Source: Yeosuana aquiaggeris (GTDB lineage Bacteria > Bacteroidota > Bacteroidia > Flavobacteriales > Flavobacteriaceae). From it: a stretch of 64,000 nucleotides of DNA. The translations under genes were made by a program, and so were the position numbers. Below, piece after piece: positions 24,850-33,151 of the stretch (position 1 is its first letter; the number at the start of each line of letters is the position of its first letter). Below the pieces are notes generated by a model, which was given only the letters and a program-made list of their open reading frames with translations, was not told where the DNA came from and did not search any database. The stretch spans positions 1,364,001 through 1,428,000 of the forward strand of contig NZ_JBAWKC010000001.1 of the NCBI RefSeq assembly GCF_044003965.1. The letters run 5' to 3'.

Positions 24850-25041
24850 TTATCCCATTTTTCCATCACCGTCAATATCTTTTAACAAATGTGTTTCTAA
24901 AGCCACTAAAGTCTTTTTAAGGAGTATTTTAGTGTTTGCTAATTCTGTTTCTAATTGCATTACTCTATCTTCTAAAGTATCTGCTTGTTTTTGTTGTTTT
25001 TCAAGCTCGTCTTGCTGTAATAAATCCCAAAATATTCCCAT
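24850..25041 (-). CDS. Small coiled-coil protein with a D-x-D-x-D-G tail (63 aa)
   Basis: A 63-residue protein with no signal peptide. An N-terminal amphipathic stretch (MGIFWDLLQQDELEKQ) leads into a heptad-patterned coiled coil (about 20-50, TLEDRVMQLETELANT). The last nine residues, DIDGDGKMG, look like half an EF-hand or dockerin-type calcium loop. It lies 49 nt after DUF6090 copy 5 and 82 nt before the small membrane peptide, on the same strand. I recognise no named family. The context suggests an accessory to the DUF6090 proteins, perhaps through coiled-coil contacts with their helical domains. Confidence 0.7.
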   Translation of the reverse strand: MGIFWDLLQQDELEKQQKQADTLEDRVMQLETELANTKILLKKTLVALETHLLKDIDGDGKMG

Positions 25042-25090
25042 AATATTTAATTTTTAAGTGTAGTATTAATGATTTAATTTTTAAAAATAG

Positions 25091-25825
25091 TTATGCTCTA
25101 GCTTTTAATTCGCTATCAATGTCGTTTATTAGTTTTTGAAGCGGAATCATAGTTTCTCGATAAAATAGGACTCCTTTTTTGCGTAATCTAATGATCATGC
25201 TTAAAATGTTAAGAAACTCATCATTGTGTTTGAGTCTTTCAAAATCATTGGGTATTGCTATGTTTAATGACTTGTCGTTATACCTTCTGATATGTTTCCC
25301 ATAAAAAGGAGCCACAACAATTTGATTTAGATTCCATTCAGATTTATCGTAATCAATAGTTAATAAAGAAAATTGCACTTCGTATAAATTAACAATATCA
25401 TTTTTAAGCGTTTCGTTTTTAATAATATCTAGACCTTTTGTTTGTAATGTTTTATACCCTGTAGATGTGATATAGGGACTATTCCAATATTGTAGCATTC
25501 CGAAAGGAATATCCAGTTCGTTTGAATAGGGTAAATCTTTTGTAATGTAGGTCTCTATTTTATGGTATTCTGCTATATAATTTGTATTCGCAATGGTGTC
25601 TTTAATAAAATTTTTTAGCGTGACTTCAAGATTGGACTTTATATCAGATAATAGTTTTAGCTCCTGACTTTGCAATTTTCTATTTTCATTCCAGTTATTA
25701 ATCTGTAAAGCGATGAGAATACCAATAACCACAAGTATAATTTCACCTATAGCATATTTTAGATAGTTAGTTGTTTTACCTCTATTAATAAGCTTTTTAC
25801 GGATATTTCTAAAGAATTTTATCAT
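25091..25825 (-). CDS. DUF6090 family membrane protein, copy 5 of 11 (subtype A)
   Basis: 244 residues with the N-terminus MIKFFRNIRKKLINRGKTTNYLK and the helix GEIILVVIGILIALQ. The outside domain begins LLSDIKSNLEV, and the central motif GYKTLQTKGLDIIKN is followed by IVNLYE. It has K-G in place of S-G, a change shared only with copy 4. Its start overlaps copy 4 by 4 nt (ATGA type). It ends the first half of the array; the coiled-coil gene comes next. Confidence 0.88.
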   Translation of the reverse strand: MIKFFRNIRKKLINRGKTTNYLKYAIGEIILVVIGILIALQINNWNENRKLQSQELKLLSDIKSNLEVTLKNFIKDTIANTNYIAEYHKIETYITKDLPYSNELDIPFGMLQYWNSPYITSTGYKTLQTKGLDIIKNETLKNDIVNLYEVQFSLLTIDYDKSEWNLNQIVVAPFYGKHIRRYNDKSLNIAIPNDFERLKHNDEFLNILSMIIRLRKKGVLFYRETMIPLQKLINDIDSELKARA

Positions 25826-26535
25826 TTTAAATCTTTATTAATTAAAATTCTTATTTCAGCTATTTTAGCTAAGGCACTTTCCATTTTCCGCATTTGGCCG
25901 GCTCTATTATCTTTATATAATTTAAACTGTATAATGGAAGATGGTTTTTCAAAGAAAGTTTGAGAGTCAATAGGTATGCAGTATTCGGTCCATTTAAAAT
26001 CTAGAAAATCTGTTTTGATAATAGGCACCCAATCTGAATTAAAGGCGTTGAGAACATCATTGAGACTTTCGTATAATTTAAACAGGTTTTCGTCGTAATA
26101 AGTTATTAATTCCAGCTGCAGTTTTTTATCTGAAATATTTTCAATGCCTTTAGCTTTTAAAACTTCAAAAGCACTTGATTGCGATTTAAAGCGTTCAAAT
26201 GAAATAATTTTACCCATCCAAATATTTAAACTATCATTATAGTCTTTCTGTGAAATTTTGTCTAGCAAACGCTCAGTGAGCATGTTGGCTTCTTTTGTTT
26301 TGGATAATTCAATGGAGAGTGAAATAGAGTCAATTTTTAAATTTTGGTCTATTAAGTATAATATTTCATTTTCAAACATTTTGGTTTTTCTGATTTCATT
26401 CCAGTCATTTACCTGTAAGGCCAGTAAAATACCAATCATCACAAGTACAATTTCGCCAACGGCATATTTAAAATACTTGGTAGTTTTGCCTTCATTGAGA
26501 AGATTTTTACGGATGTTTCTGAAAAGCTTGATCAA
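25822..26535 (-). CDS. DUF6090 family membrane protein, copy 4 of 11 (subtype A, TTG start)
   Basis: The family N-terminus M-IKLFRNIRKN is reproduced if translation starts at the TTG at 26533-26535, which lies 1 nt after the stop of copy 3, as expected from the rest of the array. A longer frame from another TTG at 26562 adds nine unrelated residues. The 237-residue product has the helix GEIVLVMIGILLALQ and the central motif AFEVLKAKGIENIS with LITYYDE (subtype A). The post-membrane segment lacks the DLK triplet (LIDQNLKIDS). It pairs with the B gene before it. Confidence 0.85.
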   Translation of the reverse strand: MIKLFRNIRKNLLNEGKTTKYFKYAVGEIVLVMIGILLALQVNDWNEIRKTKMFENEILYLIDQNLKIDSISLSIELSKTKEANMLTERLLDKISQKDYNDSLNIWMGKIISFERFKSQSSAFEVLKAKGIENISDKKLQLELITYYDENLFKLYESLNDVLNAFNSDWVPIIKTDFLDFKWTEYCIPIDSQTFFEKPSSIIQFKLYKDNRAGQMRKMESALAKIAEIRILINKDLK

Positions 26536-26536
26536 A

Positions 26537-27286
26537 TTAATCTTTATTAAGTTCCAAATCAATAAGTTCCAATATCAGGTTGTTCTGTTTTTTTACCTGT
26601 TTTAATTCAAATAAAGCTTCATCCATTGAAAGGTAACGCTCCCCTAAATAATCTTCAAATAAAGGGTCTGTAAATAGGGATTGATAATCTGAGGGGAATC
26701 TACTTTTTCTAAGTGCAATTATATAAGTTCTTCTATAATCCAGATTTCTGATATACTTTTCAATAATAGGTCTTGCTGCGATGACCGCTGCTACACATCT
26801 TTCTTCATTTTCCCTGGAATCGGCTACAAAGTCCTGCCACCCAAAAAGTAAATTAACTAATGAGTCGTTTTTTATTAAATGAATTTGTCCTGATGAAATA
26901 CCTGATCTCAAGGCGCCATTAATGGGGTTAAAAGTCCATCTAAAGGAGGCGTTTTGTAACCAATTTGGCATAGAATCACTTGTTATTTCAATGGAATTTT
27001 CAGGATCAATTCTCATTAACCTTTTGGTGCCTTCAAGAACTATGCTGTCAAAATACAGCACTTTTTCTAGCTGGGTAAGATTAGAGGTAAATTCTATCTT
27101 GAGTGCATTGAGAAGTTTTTCTTTTTTTATAATACTTATTCTGTTTTCATTCCAATTATTTACTTGTAAGGCTATCAATATCCCAATTACTACCAATACA
27201 ATTTCTCCAACAGCATATTTGAAGTACTTTGCTTTTTTTCCTTCTTTTAGAAGGTTTTGACGGATGTTTCTAAAGAGTTTGATCAT
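26537..27286 (-). CDS. DUF6090 family membrane protein, copy 3 of 11 (subtype B)
   Basis: 249 residues. The constant part is MIKLFRNIRQNLLKEGKKAK with the helix following. The B features are LKIEFTSNLTQLEK, then TFNPINGALRSGISSGQIHLIKN and LLFGWQD. The TFNPxNG segment is shared with copy 10, seven genes away, and absent from all A copies. The middle of the outside domain holds an Arg-rich stretch (IRNLDYRRTY). It overlaps copy 2 by 4 nt and precedes the TTG start of copy 4 by 1 nt. Confidence 0.88.
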   Translation of the reverse strand: MIKLFRNIRQNLLKEGKKAKYFKYAVGEIVLVVIGILIALQVNNWNENRISIIKKEKLLNALKIEFTSNLTQLEKVLYFDSIVLEGTKRLMRIDPENSIEITSDSMPNWLQNASFRWTFNPINGALRSGISSGQIHLIKNDSLVNLLFGWQDFVADSRENEERCVAAVIAARPIIEKYIRNLDYRRTYIIALRKSRFPSDYQSLFTDPLFEDYLGERYLSMDEALFELKQVKKQNNLILELIDLELNKD

Positions 27287-28032
27287 TTTTCTTTCAAATA
27301 ATTATTTATCTGCTGTAATAATTTTTTAGAATTAGTAAGAGAAAAATCCATTTCTTCTCTGGTTTCTGTAAAGAGGATTCTCTTAAAATTACTGATGCCT
27401 TGAAAGGTAGCTGCAAGATGCCCGGGATTTATATTTTTCCAAACTAATGAATCAATGAGTTTACCTTGGTCATGAATAGGTGTGGAGCCAAAAGTATAGG
27501 TATTGACATAGGATGTGATTTTTTCTCTATAATCATTAGTAGTTTGTTCAACTCTTCCATAAAGAGAGAACTTCTTATTGTAAAAATTCTTAATGTTTGT
27601 CTTAAGTGAATCAGAAAGGTTTTCTATTAAACCCGTTTGGTTAAGACTATTATAGGCGTTTGTATTATATATAATTTGAGCACTCCAATTTGGGTTAAAC
27701 TGATGATGCATAATTTGTATTAAAGTGTCTAAAGTAGCATAAGGTTTTGCAACTCTTGCTCTTAGAGACTCATTAAGTTGATATTGTTCTATTATAAAAG
27801 GTTGTCTTTCAATTATTAGTAAAGTATCTTGTATTAAATCACTTCTTAAGGCTTCCAGTGAGTTTTTAATTTTTAAATCTGTTTTTTTGTACTCATTCCA
27901 ATTATTAATTTGTAAAGCAATTAAAATCCCTATTACCACAAGCACAATTTCACCAATGGCGTATTTAAAGTATTTACTGGTTTTATTTTCCATAACAAGG
28001 GTTTGACGAATATGACGGAAGAATTTAATCAT
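27283..28032 (-). CDS. DUF6090 family membrane protein, copy 2 of 11 (subtype A)
   Basis: 249 residues with a slightly different N-terminus (MIKFFRHIRQTLVMENKTSK). The outside domain begins LEALRSDLIQD. The central motif is AYNSLNQTGLIENLS, in which T-G replaces S-G, followed by IKNFYN. A conserved-looking Tyr-rich stretch (YVNTYTF) follows. It overlaps both neighbours by 4 nt (copy 1 upstream, copy 3 downstream), so ribosomes probably pass directly between the three genes. Confidence 0.88.
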   Translation of the reverse strand: MIKFFRHIRQTLVMENKTSKYFKYAIGEIVLVVIGILIALQINNWNEYKKTDLKIKNSLEALRSDLIQDTLLIIERQPFIIEQYQLNESLRARVAKPYATLDTLIQIMHHQFNPNWSAQIIYNTNAYNSLNQTGLIENLSDSLKTNIKNFYNKKFSLYGRVEQTTNDYREKITSYVNTYTFGSTPIHDQGKLIDSLVWKNINPGHLAATFQGISNFKRILFTETREEMDFSLTNSKKLLQQINNYLKEK

Positions 28033-28796
28033 TGTTTGATATTGTTTTCAATTAACTCAAGAGTTTCTTTTAAAAACGTCATAATAAGCTCCTCGTTTGT
28101 TGTGACAAAGGATTGATTCATGTAATAATCAAACAACATATTGTCTACTTGGAGACTGCTTAAAAATTCGTCATAATTAGATTTTGGCACTTGTATTCGA
28201 GGAATGAGAATGTCCCTTTTATAATCTTCTCTGTCCATTGTGGCATCTGCATTTCTTAGTGGTAAGAATTTATATAGTATAGGAGGCACATTGTTTATCC
28301 AATATTCTCGTCTAATAACAGCATCGTCTTCGTAATCATCGAGTTCTCCTGTCCATTGGTTTAAGACATATCGAAGATTAGAATCTTTAATTAATTCTAA
28401 ATTACCAGAAGAAATAATATCATTCATGACTCCTTGTCTAGCATCAAAAGTTGCAAAATTGAAAATTTTCCCAATTAAACTATCTATAGTTTTGGTTTCA
28501 AAACTTTTAGTTTCATCAAAATTCAATAGCATTACAATAGCATTTATGCAACTTAAGTTTACATCGTGATCAAACTCTAGTTCCTTAATATTTTGTTTAA
28601 ATTCTTCTCTCAGACTAATGAGTATTTGTTGTTCTTTTCCTTGCTCTTTTTGTTTTTCATTCCAATTATTAATCTGCAGGGCAATTAAAATCCCAATCAC
28701 TACTAGCACAATTTCACCAATGGCATATTTGAAATACTTTGATGTTTTACCTTCATTAAGTAGATTTTGACGGATATTTCTAAAAAGCTTAATCAT
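28029..28796 (-). CDS. DUF6090 family membrane protein, copy 1 of 11 (subtype B)
   Basis: The first gene of the array, 255 residues. It begins 8 nt inside the end of the APC permease gene, so the array appears to be translated from the same message as the metabolic block upstream. The B features are LREEFKQNIKEL after the helix, then ATFDARQGVMNDIISSGNLELIKD and LNQWTG. A very acidic stretch (ELDDYEDDA) follows the central motif. The cytoplasmic segment MIKLFRNIRQNLLNEGKTSK is identical to that of copy 11, at the far end of the array. Confidence 0.88.
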   Translation of the reverse strand: MIKLFRNIRQNLLNEGKTSKYFKYAIGEIVLVVIGILIALQINNWNEKQKEQGKEQQILISLREEFKQNIKELEFDHDVNLSCINAIVMLLNFDETKSFETKTIDSLIGKIFNFATFDARQGVMNDIISSGNLELIKDSNLRYVLNQWTGELDDYEDDAVIRREYWINNVPPILYKFLPLRNADATMDREDYKRDILIPRIQVPKSNYDEFLSSLQVDNMLFDYYMNQSFVTTNEELIMTFLKETLELIENNIKQ

Positions 28797-30096
28797 CTTT
28801 CTTTTTAAATTTTAAAATACCAAGATAAATAATTGATATTATACCAATGAATATTGCAGTAGTAATCATTTCATTTTTAGTCAAATTAGAAAGAAAATAT
28901 AGAATTATTAATGCGGAAAGTATAGGAACTATATAACCACCAGGAATTCTGAAAGTTTTAGATTTGTCCTCCTTTTTTTCATTAATTCTTAGCTTTATAA
29001 CTGCAAGCGCCACGCCCAAGTAAATAATTAATAAGGCTGCGCTGGAAAGTATTGCTAATTGTTTAAATCCGCCAAAAGTGGCAAATAAAAATCCTAAAGT
29101 AGCATAAACAATAATTGCTATATGTGGAGTTATATATTTTTTATGAACAGAAGTGAGTATTTTAATAGGTATGACCTCATCTTTAGCAGCACTAAAAATG
29201 ACTCTGGGTATACCAAATATTTCACTACTTAAAGTTCCAAATATAGAAACTCCTGCGCCTATAGTAATTAAAGTTAATCCGATAGGGCCAAAAATTTGGT
29301 TTGCCAATTCGCCTAATGGATTTTCTTGAAATGAAATTAATGTATTTCCTAAAACACCTTGAGCAACGGTTTGTATTAAAATGTAAAGTATAAGAATTAC
29401 AGCAACACTAATGAATATAGCTTTTGGAATTGTTTTTTGTGGGTTTTTCACCTCTCCGTTAATTGATAAACCAGATTCTGCACCCTGAAAAGCAAAAAAC
29501 AGAATAAGAGACATTTCACCTAAATCCTTTATTGAGGGCACGGTTTTCCAATACAAATTTGTTATGTCAATATCCTTAAACCCGATTAGAACAATTGCCA
29601 ATAAAGGAATTATTTTCATAAAGGTAATTAACATTACAAATCGTACCCCTTCTTTAGTTCCCTTGACATTAATAACTGCTAATCCTGAAAAAAGTAACAT
29701 AAAAAATAATGTTTTAATCCATGTTTCTTGAAAAAAAGGCCAGAAAGTACTGATAATATCTGCTAATGCATTGGCAACGGCAGCATCACTTGAAACGGAT
29801 GCAATTAAAAATAAAATAGCAGCTAAAAATCCTGCGTATTTGCCAAATGTTTGTTCAATATAGGCATAAATTCCACCTGGATGTGAAATCTTGCTACCTA
29901 CTTCAGCAAAGCAAAGCATGACTAAAATAACAAGAGCTCCACAAAATAAATAGGCAAATATACTTCCCGAGCCAAGTCCTTCAGCTACAATGGCTGGCAA
30001 AGCAAAAATACCAGCGCCAATGACAGTGTTTATAATATTGGCAGATAATCCCCAAAGACTAATGCTTCTTTTTAATCCTTCTCCTTTTTGCGCCAT
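28789..30096 (-). CDS. APC family amino acid permease
   Basis: A 435-residue inner-membrane transporter with about 12 helices of the amino acid-polyamine-organocation type. The first helix has the substrate-binding Gly motif (NTVIGAGIFALPA), and helix 6 carries FFAFQGAESGLSINGEVKNPQKTIP, a hallmark of the family. It probably imports an amino acid by proton symport or exchange. It is 12 nt downstream of the DUF1624 gene and overlaps the first DUF6090 gene by 8 nt, linking the peptide-metabolism block to the array. Substrate specificity cannot be read from sequence. Confidence 0.92.
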   Translation of the reverse strand: MAQKGEGLKRSISLWGLSANIINTVIGAGIFALPAIVAEGLGSGSIFAYLFCGALVILVMLCFAEVGSKISHPGGIYAYIEQTFGKYAGFLAAILFLIASVSSDAAVANALADIISTFWPFFQETWIKTLFFMLLFSGLAVINVKGTKEGVRFVMLITFMKIIPLLAIVLIGFKDIDITNLYWKTVPSIKDLGEMSLILFFAFQGAESGLSINGEVKNPQKTIPKAIFISVAVILILYILIQTVAQGVLGNTLISFQENPLGELANQIFGPIGLTLITIGAGVSIFGTLSSEIFGIPRVIFSAAKDEVIPIKILTSVHKKYITPHIAIIVYATLGFLFATFGGFKQLAILSSAALLIIYLGVALAVIKLRINEKKEDKSKTFRIPGGYIVPILSALIILYFLSNLTKNEMITTAIFIGIISIIYLGILKFKKKDD

Positions 30097-30108
30097 ATTT
30101 TATTTTTA

Positions 30109-31281
30109 TTACAAATAGCTAAGCCACCACTTATCTCGATTATTACTTTTATAATTCCAGTACCATTTGCAAACCGGATATAGGGCTAGTATTAATAAAA
30201 ACCATATGACATACACAACCCATAAACTATACCCATATCCTTTAAGCTCAGGCGTTCGAGTAACAAACAACTCTATAACCATAAGCTTAGGTGATAATCC
30301 AGAAAGAGTTACAGCAATTAAAGCCAGAAGATGTATAACATAAACATGGATGATATAAAAAAACATGGGTACCCGACCTATGGTTACTACGGCGCTATAT
30401 AATTTGCCTTTCCACTTTTCTGCAAAGCTGAGTAATAAAATGGTGGGCCCAAGGGTTACTAATAAATAAAATAATGATGGCGGATATTTAGCGAAATTTA
30501 TAAACGATAATACTGTAAAAGTAAATGATTTTTGTGGTTCCCACATATTCGGGTCTCCGTATACATTGAAGTATCTAATGATAATAAAAAGTAAAATCGC
30601 CAAAACACCTATATATCTCAACCATTTTATTCTTAGTTTTTGGTTAAAATCCTGTTGGTATAATAAACCAAAGTGATAGCCCAGAGGCATAACAAAGATC
30701 CATGGTATAAGCGGGTAGGCACTGAAAATTGTGGTAATAGGTGTTACTATTGGACCCTGCACATGCAGAAGGATCCATAGGTTTTTCCATGTTTCAGGCA
30801 TATAACCATCTAACATATTATGACCAAAAATGGCTATTAAACTAATGGCAATCATTAACTTTTTTGGCACGTGGATAAAGGCTGCTAAAAATACCATGGA
30901 AGCGCCAAGAGCCCAGATTACCTGAAACACGGTCATAGTATAATTTAAATTGAAATTCCAACCAAATTTCATAATAGTCACTTCTACCAGTATGAGCCAA
31001 AATCCTCTTTTTAACAACCAGACACTTAACTCTTTTTTGCTGCGTTTTTGTCCGACAAAAAAAGCTGAAGTACCTGCTAAAAACATAAAAACAGGTGCAC
31101 AATAATGTGTGATGAAACGGGTTATAAATAAAGCTACATTGGTTTGGGATAGATCTGTTGGGTCAAAAAAGAAAGCATCATAATGAAAATAATCTCTTAC
31201 ATGATCTAAAGCCATAAATATCATAACCATACCCCTTAGTAAATCTATAGAGGCAATTCGATTTGATTTTGTTGGTATCAT
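30109..31281 (-). CDS. DUF1624 membrane protein, heparan-alpha-glucosaminide N-acetyltransferase-like
   Basis: A 390-residue membrane protein with about ten helices. The N-terminal signature is RIASIDLLRGMVMIFMALDHVRDYF, where the RG and DH pair define the DUF1624/HGSNAT-like acyltransferase clan. CAPVFMFLAGTSAF and the late FYIIHVYVIHLLA segment also fit. Members move acetyl groups across the membrane to amino sugars or other acceptors. It follows the amidohydrolase gene by 21 nt. It is one of four proteins of membrane acyltransferase-like families within 8 kb. The acceptor is unknown. Confidence 0.88.
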   Translation of the reverse strand: MIPTKSNRIASIDLLRGMVMIFMALDHVRDYFHYDAFFFDPTDLSQTNVALFITRFITHYCAPVFMFLAGTSAFFVGQKRSKKELSVWLLKRGFWLILVEVTIMKFGWNFNLNYTMTVFQVIWALGASMVFLAAFIHVPKKLMIAISLIAIFGHNMLDGYMPETWKNLWILLHVQGPIVTPITTIFSAYPLIPWIFVMPLGYHFGLLYQQDFNQKLRIKWLRYIGVLAILLFIIIRYFNVYGDPNMWEPQKSFTFTVLSFINFAKYPPSLFYLLVTLGPTILLLSFAEKWKGKLYSAVVTIGRVPMFFYIIHVYVIHLLALIAVTLSGLSPKLMVIELFVTRTPELKGYGYSLWVVYVIWFLLILALYPVCKWYWNYKSNNRDKWWLSYL

Positions 31282-31302
31282 AGAGTAACTGATTATTCTG
31301 TA

Positions 31303-33039
31303 TTATTTGATAAAATATACTTTTTTGATTTTGTTATTTTCAATCTGATAGATGGCTACTGCTTCTACTATTTTATTGCCTATTTGAACACGTTCATGGT
31401 CCATGACTGTATTGCCCTGAACAATTCGGTTAACCAATTCGCAATGCAGATTTGGCGTGTTTTCAAACATTGGAGTGTAACCTTTTCGCATCGCTTCTTT
31501 TCCTTTGAATTGCAAAGTATTTGGGAATGTATACACTTCCACATCATCGGCATAAGGTTCCAAAAAAGCATCAATATGTCTGAAATTATAAGCGTTCAGT
31601 TGACGTTGTGCTAAATCTTCTGGTGCGTCATTTAAAAGTTCATCTGGATTAAAAACAACTCCTTTATTGATTATGCGGTTTATTTTTGTTACGTTTTCAA
31701 TATTGTCAATAGGATTGGCATCTAACAAAACAAGATTTGCTTTTTTACCCACATTTACGCTTCCTAATTCGTTTTGTTTACCCAAAACTTTAGCGCCATT
31801 TAGTGTTGAAGCGGCTAATATTTGCCAGTTATTCATACCGCTTTGCTGCATCGCCTGCAATTCAGCTAAATAGGAAGAAGCATGCATGGTGCCAATATTT
31901 CCAGCATCCGTGCCAGTGGCAATCAAAACACCTGCATCTGAAAGGATTTTTAGGTTTGCCATACTGATGGAATCGGCTGCTTTTAAACTGGCAATGCTTT
32001 GCGGAGAATTAGCTCTTTGTTTGTACATATTGATGCGCAAGGTATCTGGTAGATGTTTTAAATCTAATAATGAACCTAATTGGTATGGATCGGCTTTTAG
32101 CAAATCATAATTACTTGGGTTAATGTTTTGACCAAACGTTTTTACATAGCCATCATGAACAATTAAGGTAGGGCAGAGCACTGTTTTATTTTTCTTCATT
32201 AATTGCACAAATTCTGGTTTCAAAACTTCATCATCTACGCTATGTACTAAAAAATCGGCTCCGTTTTCCACAGCCAGTTGAGCGGTTATGCGCTGTGTAG
32301 CGTGCACGGCAATTTTTAAATTATTCTTGTGGGCTTCATTGATTATAGCTTTTACTATTGGAAGATTTTTGCGAGCGCTCTCTTCTACAGACAAACCGTC
32401 TGCACCTGCGATATACCAAATTTTTATAAAATCTGGTTTTAATGGCAATTGTTTTTTTACACCATTGATGCCGTCTTCTATATTTTTGGTCAAAATAAAA
32501 GGTTCGTCATCTCCCAAGTTTTCATAAACTTGAGGTTCATAAGTGGTTAATAAAGGTCCAGTAATAAAAATAGTGGGTGAAAAATCTTTGTCTCTAAAAT
32601 CTTCCCGTTGTTTAAGGAAGTGAAGGTTGGCCCCGACATCTATTACAGTAGTTATTCCGTTTTTAAGATACCTTAGCAATTTATATTCCATATCACTTTT
32701 GGTCAAGGCCATTTCTGTTTCGTAAGGCATATCTTTTCGTAAATCAATTACGTCGGGACGAGCATATAAACCTCCATTTTGAAAAAAGTGGATGTGGGCA
32801 TCGGTCATTCCCGGTATCAAATATTTTCCCTCACCCTCTATAACTGTAGCGTTAACTATAATTTTTATTTTTTTACTGGGTTGGATATTACTTATTAGAT
32901 CATTCGTAATAACAACAGTTTGATTGGGAATCATTTTCTGATTTTCTACATCAGCAATGGTTACATTATTTATATAAGTTTGCGAGAAAAGCGTATTAAT
33001 TAAGATAAATGAAATAAATATGCAAAGATTCCTTTTCAT
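31303..33039 (-). CDS. Secreted amidohydrolase fused to a C-terminal SnoaL-like domain
   Basis: A 578-residue exported protein with a signal peptide (to about residue 20, LFSQ). The amidohydrolase TIM barrel spans about 30-450: metal ligands DAHIHFF, then DFIKIWYIAG (possible carbamylated Lys), AVHATQ, LVHSVDD and GTDAGN. From about 470 to the end there is a separate alpha-beta domain (AYNFRHIDAFLEPYADDVEV, KGKEAMRKGY) typical of SnoaL/NTF2-like folds. This fusion is uncommon. The enzyme probably hydrolyses an amide bond in the periplasm, perhaps of an acylated amino acid or dipeptide. The gene starts a unit: 112 nt separate it from the DUF418 gene upstream. Confidence 0.88.
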   Translation of the reverse strand: MKRNLCIFISFILINTLFSQTYINNVTIADVENQKMIPNQTVVITNDLISNIQPSKKIKIIVNATVIEGEGKYLIPGMTDAHIHFFQNGGLYARPDVIDLRKDMPYETEMALTKSDMEYKLLRYLKNGITTVIDVGANLHFLKQREDFRDKDFSPTIFITGPLLTTYEPQVYENLGDDEPFILTKNIEDGINGVKKQLPLKPDFIKIWYIAGADGLSVEESARKNLPIVKAIINEAHKNNLKIAVHATQRITAQLAVENGADFLVHSVDDEVLKPEFVQLMKKNKTVLCPTLIVHDGYVKTFGQNINPSNYDLLKADPYQLGSLLDLKHLPDTLRINMYKQRANSPQSIASLKAADSISMANLKILSDAGVLIATGTDAGNIGTMHASSYLAELQAMQQSGMNNWQILAASTLNGAKVLGKQNELGSVNVGKKANLVLLDANPIDNIENVTKINRIINKGVVFNPDELLNDAPEDLAQRQLNAYNFRHIDAFLEPYADDVEVYTFPNTLQFKGKEAMRKGYTPMFENTPNLHCELVNRIVQGNTVMDHERVQIGNKIVEAVAIYQIENNKIKKVYFIK

Positions 33040-33151
33040 GATTGATTTTATTAGTTTATTAAATGTTTAGTTTAAATATGATACTGAAAAAATATTTTTT
33101 TTAAAAATTGAAAATAAATAAATGATGTTTTATTTGAAGTTAAAGAATGAT

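Noticed and set aside
20032..28796. Repeated blocks of about 90 nt at regular spacing, considered as CRISPR or a mobile element footprint.
   Set aside because: The spacing is about 750 nt and the blocks are gene starts of DUF6090 copies, so they are paralogous coding sequences. No transposase, integrase or tRNA lies nearby.
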